From contig NZ_JAULBC010000008.1 of NCBI RefSeq assembly GCF_041060425.1, positions 124,001 to 188,000 of the forward strand: DNA of 64,000 bases, given 5' to 3'. How positions within the stretch are numbered: position 1 is the first letter of the stretch; each line of letters starts with the position of its first letter. The notes below the pieces were generated by a model. It was not told where the DNA came from, did no database searches, and saw nothing but the letters and a program-made list of their open reading frames with translations. Positions 16,967 to 24,920 of this stretch are shown piece by piece. Both the position numbers and the translations under genes were made by a program. The stretch comes from Danxiaibacter flavus. GTDB taxonomy: Bacteria > Bacteroidota > Bacteroidia > Chitinophagales > Chitinophagaceae.

Positions 16967-18391
16967 TCAATCCTCCCTGCTTCCATCATCCGCCATTCTC
17001 ACCATTTTGGGTGTGAATTTCGCTACTATATCAACCAGCTCCGTCTGCGCTGCCATTACCGTATTAATATCTTTGTAAGCCATTGGCGCTTCATCCAGTC
17101 CTGCACCGATTAACATTACATCATGTTCTTTCAGCACTGCATGCATTTGATCCTTCGTGATGTTTTTGATAGCTGCAGTGCGGCTCATTTGTCGGCCAGC
17201 CCCATGGGATGCGGAGTTGATGGAGCTTTCATCGCCTTTACCTCGCACCAGGAATCCCGGGGCTGTCATTGAGCCCGGAATAATCCCGAGAACACCCTTT
17301 CCTGCAGGTGTAGCACCTTTGCGGTGAACAATAGTCTCTTCACCATTGTGTATTTCTTTCCATGCAAAGTTGTGGTGATTTTCCACTTTTGCCAGCACGT
17401 TGCCACCAATTGCGTTGATCATTTTTTGGTGAATGACTTCGTGACATGCAGATGCATAATCTCCCGCAAGATTCATCGCCATCCAGTATTCCTGACCTTC
17501 GGCAGTATTCATATCAAAGTAAGCCAGGTTCTTCGCCTCATCCGGAAGTTTGCACAACTCTTTCGCGAGTTTCGTGTAATGCCCCGCAATGGTTGCGCCT
17601 AATCCTCTTGATCCAGAGTGGGAAAGTAATGCTATATATCGGCCTTTATCAACATTTAGCATTTCATCATGTTCATTGAATTCAATTATGCCCCATTCTA
17701 CAAAATGGTTGCCGCCTCCTGATGTTCCTAATTGAGCATAAGCACGGTCATGCAGTTGTTTTATAAAGGGGGTAAGGTTGAATTCTTTACTATCCAATAC
17801 TGCATGATCAGCTTTTTCTTTTCCTTTAAAGCCGTTGCCTGCGCCGAATTTTGTTTGGGCAATCAGTTCACGTTTGAATTTGGCAACGTTATCATGAAAG
17901 TGTTGTTCCGGAATGTCAAAAATCGTAAGTGCCATCCTGCACCCAATGTCAACCCCCACGCCGTACGGAATGATGGCATTTTTAGTTGCCAACACACCGC
18001 CGATAGGCAAGCCATATCCCTGGTGCGCATCGGGCATTAAGGCGCCCGCTGCGGTTACAGGAAGTTTCATTGCCGTGTTCATTTGTTTTGTTGCACCTTC
18101 CTCAATAAATTCAGCTCCATAAATTTTATAGTCAGCCGGATTTGCAATCAGGGGGATGGTTTCATTCTTCGGTGTGGTTACTTCTTCGATCATCGCTTTT
18201 GCAAGCGGTTCCATTATTTCATCATCCAAAAAGTTTTCCGGATAATCCCTCGCTTTTTTCATGACCGCCAATACTTCTTTCCTGTCTTTGTCCTCAAATT
18301 TTGTTGTCGCTATTTCAAGCGCCAGTCCCAGGATCGATCCTTCTTTATAACCGATCGCTAAAAGATCGGCGCCTGTTATTTTTGTGTTCAT
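16967..18391 (-). CDS. rtcB: RNA-splicing ligase RtcB
   Basis: 474 residues, full length. RtcB joins RNA 2',3'-cyclic phosphate or 3'-phosphate ends to 5'-OH ends using GTP and Mn2+. Metal and nucleotide residues are visible: GVDIGCRM (Asp/Cys), GTSGGGNHFVEW (His), SHSGSRGLG (His), ENHHNFAWKE (His), and SASHGAGRQMSR with the histidine that becomes guanylylated. It ends the minus-strand run TROVE - RNA array - two nucleotidyltransferases - rtcB, 29 bases after the second nucleotidyltransferase. That context indicates RNA repair rather than housekeeping tRNA splicing. No RtcA is present. Confidence 0.95.
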   Translation of the reverse strand: MNTKITGADLLAIGYKEGSILGLALEIATTKFEDKDRKEVLAVMKKARDYPENFLDDEIMEPLAKAMIEEVTTPKNETIPLIANPADYKIYGAEFIEEGATKQMNTAMKLPVTAAGALMPDAHQGYGLPIGGVLATKNAIIPYGVGVDIGCRMALTIFDIPEQHFHDNVAKFKRELIAQTKFGAGNGFKGKEKADHAVLDSKEFNLTPFIKQLHDRAYAQLGTSGGGNHFVEWGIIEFNEHDEMLNVDKGRYIALLSHSGSRGLGATIAGHYTKLAKELCKLPDEAKNLAYFDMNTAEGQEYWMAMNLAGDYASACHEVIHQKMINAIGGNVLAKVENHHNFAWKEIHNGEETIVHRKGATPAGKGVLGIIPGSMTAPGFLVRGKGDESSINSASHGAGRQMSRTAAIKNITKDQMHAVLKEHDVMLIGAGLDEAPMAYKDINTVMAAQTELVDIVAKFTPKMVRMADDGSRED

Positions 18392-18420
18392 TGTTGTTGT
18401 GTTTTTAAACGGGTACGCAT

Positions 18421-19479
18421 TTAGTTGTATAGTATCTCTCGCATATTTACCAGCAATTGTTCCGCCAGATTTGTGTCTGGTTGGTCAGGTAGTGCTGATG
18501 TTTTGAAAGCGTCTTCTATTTTCTGCATAAGATCATTTGCCATCGATAAAAGATCCTCATAATCAAAATCTCCGGCTTTAATAGCAAGGAGCTCATCTCT
18601 GTTTTGTCTTCTTACATGTATGGTTTTGTATAAGGCTATTTCTTCTGCCATTTGCAACAAGCGTATGGTATGCATCATGTTTTTTGCATCATAAGGCTTT
18701 CCGTGTTTTTGGTTAGTTAGATAGCGTTCGTCATTTCTTTTTCCTACCCAATCCCAATACTCCTTATAATCTTTACAGTAGATTGAATATGCTTCTGCAT
18801 TAAAGAATAAGTGCGTCTTAACTTCTTCGCCTTTAGGGACAGAGGACAGGCAAACTTCATTCGCCATCTCACTACTTACAATTCCGCGATATTTATGTGA
18901 GAACTTTTTATCATAATACAAAGCATAAACACCTTTGGTATGCGCGATATTAACAAGGCCACAATTTTCCTGTGAGATGTTTTGCTCTTTCAGCCATTCC
19001 TTTAAAGGCATCGATCCGTTACCCGCTAGAACATGACAGAAGTCTAATACAGATTTTCTTTCCAGCTCTACCGGATTTACAATTTTCTTTTTAAGTCCGC
19101 GTGCTTTTTTTATTTGCGCCACTGCATATCCACCGAAAGTTTCCTTGCACATTTTTGACAGGAATATTTCCTGTTTTATCTTATTCATCATAGGATGCTG
19201 TTGCAGTATGCAATCTTTCGGGCTTGAAAGTAGTTCCAGGATGTTCGGGTTGTTTTTTTGTAATAGCTCTATAAATCTCCCGAGCTCATAGTAAACTACA
19301 TCATTGGTTTTGTTACTGACTTGCGGTATGTAAGTTGTGCCATAAAATTTGTTTTTGGGCAAATAATAAACACCCTTTATGTCAGTGTCTGATTTTTCTG
19401 TTGCCAGCCCATATGCCCTGCTACCACTTACACATTCCAACAGTATCAGATCGTCTGTTTTTAAATCGTTGATTGTCAT
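18421..19479 (-). CDS. RlaP/COG3541-type nucleotidyltransferase (second of pair)
   Basis: 352 residues. The polymerase-beta nucleotidyltransferase core is at residues about 13-45: SGSRAYG, then SDTDIKGV giving the DxD-type metal site. A long helical C-terminal half follows (HVLAGNGSMPLKEWLKEQN, MANDLMQKIEDAF). This is the RlaP/YcgL-like family, which is repeatedly found beside RtcB and is predicted to add nucleotides to RNA ends; activity here is not shown. Its start overlaps the end of the upstream nucleotidyltransferase by 59 bases, so the two are translationally coupled. Confidence 0.85.
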   Translation of the reverse strand: MTINDLKTDDLILLECVSGSRAYGLATEKSDTDIKGVYYLPKNKFYGTTYIPQVSNKTNDVVYYELGRFIELLQKNNPNILELLSSPKDCILQQHPMMNKIKQEIFLSKMCKETFGGYAVAQIKKARGLKKKIVNPVELERKSVLDFCHVLAGNGSMPLKEWLKEQNISQENCGLVNIAHTKGVYALYYDKKFSHKYRGIVSSEMANEVCLSSVPKGEEVKTHLFFNAEAYSIYCKDYKEYWDWVGKRNDERYLTNQKHGKPYDAKNMMHTIRLLQMAEEIALYKTIHVRRQNRDELLAIKAGDFDYEDLLSMANDLMQKIEDAFKTSALPDQPDTNLAEQLLVNMREILYN

Positions 19480-20239
19480 TTTCAGCTATTGTTTCAGTGA
19501 AAAAATCGTTTAATGGTTTAGGATCGAAATATTCTTTTGGCAAATGAGCTGACGCATTCATGCAATAATCAAGCTCAAGGAATATATAGTTTAAAAGGTT
19601 TCCATTTATTTTAACCAGCTGACCTTCATTTGCTTTGGCTTTTATTCCGATAAGGATAAAAACCAGCTTGTGTACGTCTTGCGGTAAAAGATCCATTAAT
19701 GGAAACATTTCCATCGGTGCGATGCACTTACGTTCAAGGCACCATTTTGCCGCGAGCAATGGCCTCAGGATATAAAACAGCTTTTTTATTTTTATCTCTG
19801 CATCAGCAGTTATACTTTCAAGCGCGCCTCTTGCGATGCCAAGATAATGATGAATATTTTTACGCTGATTGAAATACAGCGCACACAATTCAAATAACGC
19901 TTGTTTAAAGTCTCCTTTCTCAAAATATATAACTGGCGATTGTAGCCACTCAAAAGGAGTTGTATTTGAGTTTAATATTAGTCGGAGTGCCTTTTGCAGA
20001 TCCCAGCCATAGATGTCCAGATCGTTATTGATTGGAAAGCTAAGTTGATCTGCTTTTGGCACTATTGATAAATAAGATGACTGCGAACGTGCATATATGA
20101 AACGCACATCATAGTCGCTATCGGGCGACGCAAATCCCCAGCCTCTGCTGCCGGATTCGCAGGCATACAATATTTCTATACCGTTTTCTTTTTCTATCTC
20201 TTGCAGCTTACTTAGTATTTCTGCTCTCATCATTTTCAA
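19421..20239 (-). CDS. RlaP/COG3541-type nucleotidyltransferase (first of pair)
   Basis: 272 residues. The core motif is SGSRGWGFASPDSDYDVRF, with G-S and D-x-D metal ligands intact. GWDLQKALRLILNSN and SPVIYF are typical of COG3541 proteins. It is shorter than its partner and clearly a diverged paralogue (a shared GSR-xxG then SDxD layout, little else). Three possible ATGs lie at 20239, 20233 and 20230. It follows the fifth tRNA-like RNA by about 60 bases, so an RNA-processing event probably separates the mRNA from the small RNAs. Confidence 0.85.
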   Translation of the reverse strand: MKMMRAEILSKLQEIEKENGIEILYACESGSRGWGFASPDSDYDVRFIYARSQSSYLSIVPKADQLSFPINNDLDIYGWDLQKALRLILNSNTTPFEWLQSPVIYFEKGDFKQALFELCALYFNQRKNIHHYLGIARGALESITADAEIKIKKLFYILRPLLAAKWCLERKCIAPMEMFPLMDLLPQDVHKLVFILIGIKAKANEGQLVKINGNLLNYIFLELDYCMNASAHLPKEYFDPKPLNDFFTETIAENDNQRFKNRRSDTVGMCKW

Positions 20240-20299
20240 TTTTAGTTTTGTCTGCCCATAAACTCAAGTCTTTTACATGTAAACAGAAGCAAGGCAACA

Positions 20300-20424
20300 A
20301 TTCGAAAAGAGGTTTCTTTATAATGCTCTAACCAGCTGAGCTATCGTGAGACTTATTGCATCACGAGCAGGGTTCGAACCTGCGACCCTTATATTTGGTT
20401 CGAAGTATCTCTTTTCTACGGCAC
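20300..20424 (-). ncRNA. YrlA-like Y RNA / permuted tRNA mimic, unit 5
   Basis: About 125 nt, the most tRNA-like unit. In RNA order: GTGCCGTA leader; helix GAAAAGAG (20409-20416) pairing CTCTTTTC (20304-20311); ACTTCGA internal loop; T-arm GCAGGTTCGAACCCTGC (20367-20383); acceptor TCGTGA/TCACGA closed by an 11-nt loop (20344-20366); TA at positions 8-9; D-arm GCTCAGCTGGTTAGAGC (20325-20341). TTATA after the D-arm pairs with TATAA before a 5-nt variable loop, reproducing the anticodon stem of a normal tRNA. A tRNA gene is excluded because the arms are in permuted order and there is no anticodon. Confidence 0.8.
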
Positions 20425-20460
20425 TTGCCTGGGTTTAAGGCCAGTTAAAGATGTAAGGTA

Positions 20461-20580
20461 AAATGCGAATAAAGTACGTGGTGCGCTACCGATTACGCCA
20501 TCATAGACTATAGTCCATGAACAGGATTCGAACCTGCAACCTCCCGATCCTAAGTCGAAGTAACCCTATTCTACGACACT
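20461..20580 (-). ncRNA. YrlA-like Y RNA / permuted tRNA mimic, unit 4
   Basis: About 120 nt. The GTGTCGTA leader is followed by helix GAATAGGG (20564-20571) pairing CTTTATTC (20467-20474, two G-U) and loop TTACTTCGAC. The T-arm is at 20521-20537 with loop TTCGAAT. A perfect 7-bp acceptor stem TCATGGA/TCTATGA (20501-20520) is capped by the 6-nt loop CTATAG, then comes a tRNA-like D-arm GCGTAATCGGTAGCGC (20483-20498). The full 7-bp stem that joins directly onto the T-arm shows that the acceptor end is closed, so this RNA cannot be aminoacylated. Confidence 0.8.
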
Positions 20581-20629
20581 TACAATATTGTTATTATATA
20601 GACCTTGTTTGATAAAATATCCGGGTAAA

Positions 20630-20743
20630 AAATGAAAAGGCACTTTTAAATTTGCTCTACCAACTGAGCTACAATGCTTGTAAGACAATGGCAGGATTCG
20701 AACCTGCGACACAATACTCGAAGAAATCCTTTTCCACGACACC
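20630..20743 (-). ncRNA. YrlA-like Y RNA / permuted tRNA mimic, unit 3
   Basis: About 114 nt. Leader GGTGTCGTG; helix GAAAAGG (20728-20734) with CCTTTTC (20634-20640); internal loop TTCTTCGAG; T-arm GCAGGTTCGAATCCTGC (20691-20707); a weak capped acceptor region (20671-20690, one mismatch); canonical D-arm GCTCAGTTGGTAGAGC (20654-20670). The D-loop GG and T-loop TTCGAAT needed for tRNA elbow formation are kept. The acceptor stem is the most degenerate of units 3-5. Confidence 0.75.
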
Positions 20744-20774
20744 AGATAATATTTTAAAAAAATCAGGGCGATGG

Positions 20775-20854
20775 ATTGCAAGAGTGCCAGAGGGATTCGA
20801 ACCCTCACTGCCGTAAGGCTTTCAACCGTCGAAGTAGCTCTTGCATACGGCACC
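20775..20854 (-). ncRNA. YrlA-like RNA, unit 2 (T-arm only)
   Basis: About 80 nt. Leader GGTGCCGTA; terminal helix TGCAAGAG (20838-20845) pairing CTCTTGCA (20777-20784), 8 of 8; loop CTACTTCGACGG; short hairpin GCC-TTAC-GGC; T-arm GAGGGTTCGAATCCCTC (20790-20806). There is no D-arm or acceptor. The hairpin plus T-arm looks like the 3-prime part of a class II (Leu/Ser-like) tRNA with its long variable arm. A run of seven U follows about 15 bases beyond the helix. Confidence 0.6.
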
Positions 20855-20875
20855 TGAAATAGTATAGCAGAGTAA

Positions 20876-20963
20876 ATGCGAAACGGGTAATGGGGCTGCA
20901 CCCATTGCGGATCACGCTATTCCTCCCCTTAATGGTGCGAAGTAACCCGTTTCTACGACATCC
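20876..20963 (-). ncRNA. YrlA-like RNA, unit 1 (divergent)
   Basis: About 88 nt, first in the array and starting about 60 bases after the TROVE stop codon. Leader ATGTCGTA, terminal helix GAAACGGGT (20945-20953) pairing ACCCGTTTC (20880-20888), 9 of 9, and TTACTTCGC as in the other units. The interior has GCACC/GGGTGC and GGGG/CCCC pairings but no recognisable T-arm or D-arm. It keeps the end shared by all five units and has replaced the tRNA-like module, which suggests the shared end binds the Ro60 protein. Confidence 0.6.
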
Positions 20964-21022
20964 GTTTTTATCTTTCAAAGTTCTTATCAATAGGTGCGCT
21001 GCCATATTGCAACGCACCGCAT

Positions 21023-22552
21023 CTAAATTTCTATTTTTTCAATTACTTCAATTGCATTCGCTCCGTTTTCCATTGCGTCGATTACTTCAAACACCTTATC
21101 GTTCCAGCCTGCAATCAAATACACGTCGTGTTGTTCAATTCTCAAAGGTGCATTGCCATGTCCTGCAAGGTCGAATACATACAGTTTTGCTTCGGGGGCT
21201 ATTTTTTTGTAGATACTCCATTGATAGCTTAATGTGTTTTCACCGGCTTGGTTATTTGTTTTGCTGTCCCACATCTGAATGTCGGTAAACAACATTATTT
21301 TGTTCGCCTTATACCGTCTGGATATAAGATCTTTCAACACCAAAAATCCATTCGTTGAGTAACCAACTTCACCCTCTCTTTTATAGAAAGCGTCAACATT
21401 AGCCAGGATGCCCGTTGAAGGCAAGGATACTATTTTCCATCTATCACCAAACATGCCGCTTATTACATTGTCGCATTTAGATTGCAATAACATTCCGAGC
21501 AATAAGCCGATGTCATACAGCAATATTTTGCTCTTTGCAGAAACTGGCGTTTGCATTGAGCCAGACACATCACATCCAATCACAACTTTAGTATCAAGCT
21601 CGAATCCTTTCATGTTTTTAACACTTAATCGCAATCCCTTCTCCAACGCCTTCATAACGTATGATGTATAACCTGAATTGACAGCTTTCAATTCTCTGTA
21701 GGCGGCCAGAAATCTAAACGGAAGTTGCTTTGAATTAGCTACGGCAATGCTGGTTGTTAAGTACTCGCATACCGCTTTTATATGCGTTTTGCTTACTTCG
21801 CATTCCAGTATATTTCTCAGGTTTCTGAGGATCGCCATATAACCAATCCTTTTGCTATCTATCAATTCCTCCCATTTTACTCTGACAGCCTCTTTCTTTG
21901 CCTTTTCTGTTTCGAACTTTTGCTGGCCAAGTGCAGATAATTCGGTTTCCCATGTGTAAGGTATGGCCAGCTCGTCGGCGGCTATTTTGTTGAAAAGCAT
22001 TTGCTGAGCTTCGTCTTTGGCTCTTGGGTGAACAAGAAACAATACGTCCCTCAATTTTACCGCGGCGTTTCTATTATACTTCGCAAACTGGTATTCATCG
22101 AAGTTGTTGAATGATGCTGCTAGTCCTTTTTGTATTTGTTTAGAAACTTTGTTCAGTTTTTTGATTCCTTTCCTGTCGTTCGCAATTTGATAATAGGACA
22201 GCATTTCCGTTATCTCATCCGGTCTCTTTACAATTTTTTCAACCGTTTTTCCAACAAGGCCATCGCCTGTATGAATTTTTGCAAGCTCAGTTGCCAAAAC
22301 CACCGGTGCGGTACGCAAATTCATTTCTTGCCTGGCATATACCGCAAGTTTTGCAACGAAGGTTGCGTTAACTTTTGGCATCAGACTTTTGATCCTGTCC
22401 AGCGTGTTATCTGCGTTTTCGTAAAACCCGTCATTAAGCATGGTGGTGGCAATAGCAGAATAGAGTTCCATTTCAGGAGTCAAAGTATAAGCTTTAGCAC
22501 CCTCATGGTTTACTGTTGCCATTTTGTCTTTAGTTCTGAAATTGAATCTCAT
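21023..22552 (-). CDS. rsr: TROVE-domain Ro60/Rsr protein
   Basis: 509 residues from the ATG at 22552 (MRFNFRTKDKMATVNHEG, the usual family start); the ORF extends 15 codons upstream. Residues about 10-335 are the HEAT-repeat ring of TROVE, which binds misfolded RNA ends in its hole and Y RNAs on its outer surface. Residues about 340-505 are a von Willebrand A domain with the MIDAS sequence DVSGSMQ and FTDIQMW. It is a bacterial Ro60 orthologue, positioned directly upstream of the RNA array. The order Rsr - Yrl RNA - RtcB matches the known Salmonella-type RNA repair operon. Confidence 0.95.
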   Translation of the reverse strand: MRFNFRTKDKMATVNHEGAKAYTLTPEMELYSAIATTMLNDGFYENADNTLDRIKSLMPKVNATFVAKLAVYARQEMNLRTAPVVLATELAKIHTGDGLVGKTVEKIVKRPDEITEMLSYYQIANDRKGIKKLNKVSKQIQKGLAASFNNFDEYQFAKYNRNAAVKLRDVLFLVHPRAKDEAQQMLFNKIAADELAIPYTWETELSALGQQKFETEKAKKEAVRVKWEELIDSKRIGYMAILRNLRNILECEVSKTHIKAVCEYLTTSIAVANSKQLPFRFLAAYRELKAVNSGYTSYVMKALEKGLRLSVKNMKGFELDTKVVIGCDVSGSMQTPVSAKSKILLYDIGLLLGMLLQSKCDNVISGMFGDRWKIVSLPSTGILANVDAFYKREGEVGYSTNGFLVLKDLISRRYKANKIMLFTDIQMWDSKTNNQAGENTLSYQWSIYKKIAPEAKLYVFDLAGHGNAPLRIEQHDVYLIAGWNDKVFEVIDAMENGANAIEVIEKIEI

Positions 22553-22595
22553 AAAAACTGTTTTCTCGTTTTGACATAGCAAAAATGCATGGGCC

Positions 22596-22618
22596 ACTGC
22601 GCAGCAGATTTGCGCAGT
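22596..22618. promoter_or_regulatory. Operator-like inverted repeat ACTGCGCA-N7-TGCGCAGT
   Basis: A perfect 8-bp inverted repeat lies 44 bases upstream of the TROVE start, in the divergent region with the WYL gene. A related pair CTGCGCAG (22709-22716) and TTGCGTAG (22722-22729) lies about 42 bases before the WYL start. Both would suit binding by the WYL regulator. Confidence 0.55.
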
Positions 22619-22619
22619 T

Positions 22620-22701
22620 GAAAATATTTTTGAAAAGGGTTGATAAATGCTTTACTGTAAAGGGTTGTAGCGTGAAAATATTTTTTCTGTAGAAAATATT
22701 T
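22620..22701. promoter_or_regulatory. Three GAAAATATTT direct repeats in the divergent promoter region
   Basis: GAAAATATTT occurs at 22620-22629, 22674-22683 and 22692-22701 (the last two 18 bases apart). They sit between the two TGCGCAG-type sites and may be promoter or secondary regulator sites. They are AT-rich, so part of the similarity could be compositional. Confidence 0.4.
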
Positions 22702-22770
22702 CCTCGCCCTGCGCAGATGTATTGCGTAGATATTTTGAACTTCTTTACATTTGAACGATAGATTTATAAA

Positions 22771-23796
22771 ATGGCAATAAATAAACTTGCATTAATCCGC
22801 TATAAAACAATAGATGACTGTCTGAGAAATCGCAGGAGAAAATGGACGCTTGAAGATTTGATCGACAAGGTATCGGCCGTTTTATATGAATGCGAAGGCA
22901 TAACTACTGGTGTAAGCAAAAGAACCATTCAGGCGGATCTTCAGTTAATGCGTAGTGACAAGCTGGGTTATAATGCGCCAATTGTAGTCACGGACAAAAA
23001 ATATTATTCCTACGACGATATAGCTTACAGCATCACCAACGCACCGGTTAACGATGCTGATATTGACAAAATGAAAGAGATTGTTGGTGTATTAAAGCAA
23101 TTTAACGGGTTCAATTATTTTGATGAAATGAGCGAGTTGATCGCAAGGCTGGAGAATAATTTATATACTTCAACCAGGCAAAGCCGGAATTGTATTCAGT
23201 TTGAGGATAACAAGCTCTTAAAAGGCTTGCACAATATTACGCCGCTTTATCAGGCAATTTTAAATGAGCGCGCTTTGCTGTTGGAGTATAAATCGTTTAA
23301 GGCCCAGGATTCACAGCAAAAGATCTATTTTCCATATCTTTTGAAAGAGTATAGAAACCGGTGGTTTTTAATAGCAAAACCCAAAAAAGGAAACCTGCTG
23401 ATTACACTGGCACTGGATAGGATCATAGAATTTCAGGAATTGCCCAACGAGAAGTTTGTTGCCCATGACGGTGTGGATTTTGAACGGTACTTCGACGATT
23501 TGCTTGGTGTGACTAAATCTGAGAAAGATCGTGCATTTAAAGTGATCTTGCATGTGAATAAATATCATGCTCCTTATATACTCACGAAACCTCTTCATAA
23601 ATCGCAGGTGATTTTGAAAGAGGATGAAAGCGGCGTTATTATCCGCATTGATGTGGTGTTGAATTTTGAGTTGGAAAGAGAAATTCTGGGCTTTGGCGAA
23701 TGTATGAAAGTATTGGCGCCGAGAATTTTACAGGGTAGAATAAAAAAGCGGCTCCTGAAAGCCGCTGATGCATATGGAGATGATAATGCAGATTAA
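22771..23796 (+). CDS. WYL-domain transcriptional regulator
   Basis: 341 residues: N-terminal winged helix (residues about 12-75, KRTIQADLQLMRSDKLGYNAP), middle helical stretch, WYL domain about 150-225 (LLLEYKSFKAQ, YLLKEYRNRWFLIAKP, the RWFLIA strand corresponding to the WYL signature), and a WCX C-terminal region. WYL domains sense ligands, probably nucleic-acid ends or nucleotides, and control defence and repair operons. It is divergent from the TROVE-RNA-RtcB operon with 218 bases between starts. It takes the place of the sigma-54 activator RtcR found in enterobacterial rtc operons. Confidence 0.9.
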   Translation: MAINKLALIRYKTIDDCLRNRRRKWTLEDLIDKVSAVLYECEGITTGVSKRTIQADLQLMRSDKLGYNAPIVVTDKKYYSYDDIAYSITNAPVNDADIDKMKEIVGVLKQFNGFNYFDEMSELIARLENNLYTSTRQSRNCIQFEDNKLLKGLHNITPLYQAILNERALLLEYKSFKAQDSQQKIYFPYLLKEYRNRWFLIAKPKKGNLLITLALDRIIEFQELPNEKFVAHDGVDFERYFDDLLGVTKSEKDRAFKVILHVNKYHAPYILTKPLHKSQVILKEDESGVIIRIDVVLNFELEREILGFGECMKVLAPRILQGRIKKRLLKAADAYGDDNAD

Positions 23797-23804
23797 TTTG
23801 GATA

Positions 23805-24867
23805 TTACGCCCTCCTGAATCCGATAATTTCAACCTGTTTAGGCTGGTAAGTGCGTTCATTGGGGTTAGTAATCTCAGCGATGGTCATAGGCTCTGTTAT
23901 TCGTTTAGCAAAGCCCAAATGATCGCTGAGCTTTTGTGCTTTTTTGACTCCCAGCTTGCCGAACTCATACCTTGCTATCAGTCTGCCCTTGCGCATTAAC
24001 GCCTCATCAATCAACGTTATTGAACTGTTGAAAGTGCAGACAAGTTGCACATTAAGAAAGTCCGATAACAAACCATCGGAAATGTTCAACAAATTGGACA
24101 CAGATGAGCTGTTGTTCGATTTTCTGTCCATAATAATATTTTCCGCATCCTCGATCACTATTACGCAGTTGGGATTTTCGATCAACAGATCCATAAACTC
24201 CGGGTTCATCAGATTGCCAGCGACACTGGGAGACAAAAACAAAATTTTCTTTTTGATCTTACCAATCAGGTAACGCAGATAAGTGGTTTTGCCGGTGCCC
24301 GGCAATCCATGCAGCAATACGATGCCCTTATCCTGTTTTTTATTGAGCCTTTTACGTATGATGTCATCCACATCTTTGAAATCATCTTCGTAATACAGGT
24401 CAATATCAAGTTTTGTGCGTTTAATTTCCATCGGTTTTAGATCGAAAGAAGAACGGTTTTGAACAATCAGATTTATTTCCAACGGTTCTCTGCGTTGCTT
24501 TTCCTTGAATTTGTTGCAAAGCGTAACAAGATCATTTATAAAATTTGTGTTGATCCCGTTATGCAATATTTCGCAATAGTCTTCATCTATATCGAGGATG
24601 ATCTGATTGTTTAGCACTATGAGTATCTTGTCAAATTCAAAACCCTTTTTCTTTCTCCTGTACCATCTGTAAACATATTCGTTCCTGATAAGCGAGGCAT
24701 ATTTTTTTTTTGATCTCCTGATGCAATTTTTCGCCATCAATGTGACCAATGTAATCCTGGCACGGCAATGCATGAAAGCATTGCAGGTACAGGATATTTC
24801 TATCTATATAATTACTGCCAAACACACCATTTGCATTGAGCGTGGTTTGGGTAAACAAATTTTCCAT
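23805..24867 (-). CDS. AAA-family ATPase, apparent frameshift at an A10 run
   Basis: Full reading about 354 residues. Walker A GLPGTGKTTYLRYL and Walker B VIVIEDAENI lie in a single AAA module, with sensor residues CTFNSS and RKGRLIARYEF (arginine finger region), similar to BCS1-like ATPases. The first 55 residues (ATG 24867, MENLFTQTTLNANGVFGSNY) are in a different frame from the rest. The switch is at ten consecutive A on the coding strand (24702-24711), where nine would join them. An internal start at 24773 or 24737 would give a shorter protein. It is convergent with the WYL gene (9 bases apart). Confidence 0.75.
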
Positions 24868-24920
24868 AATAGTCTTAAATAGTTGTAATAGCTTAAGGCA
24901 TTGCAATATCCCATACTCGT

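Noticed and set aside
20566..20901. Minus-strand ORF of 111 codons across the RNA array
   Set aside because: It runs through several tRNA-like arms, has no family similarity and is explained by the RNA genes.
20290..21000. A cluster of ordinary tRNA genes on the minus strand
   Set aside because: T-arms precede the D-arms within each unit, the acceptor halves face each other across a short loop, and no anticodon arm or CCA end can be drawn.
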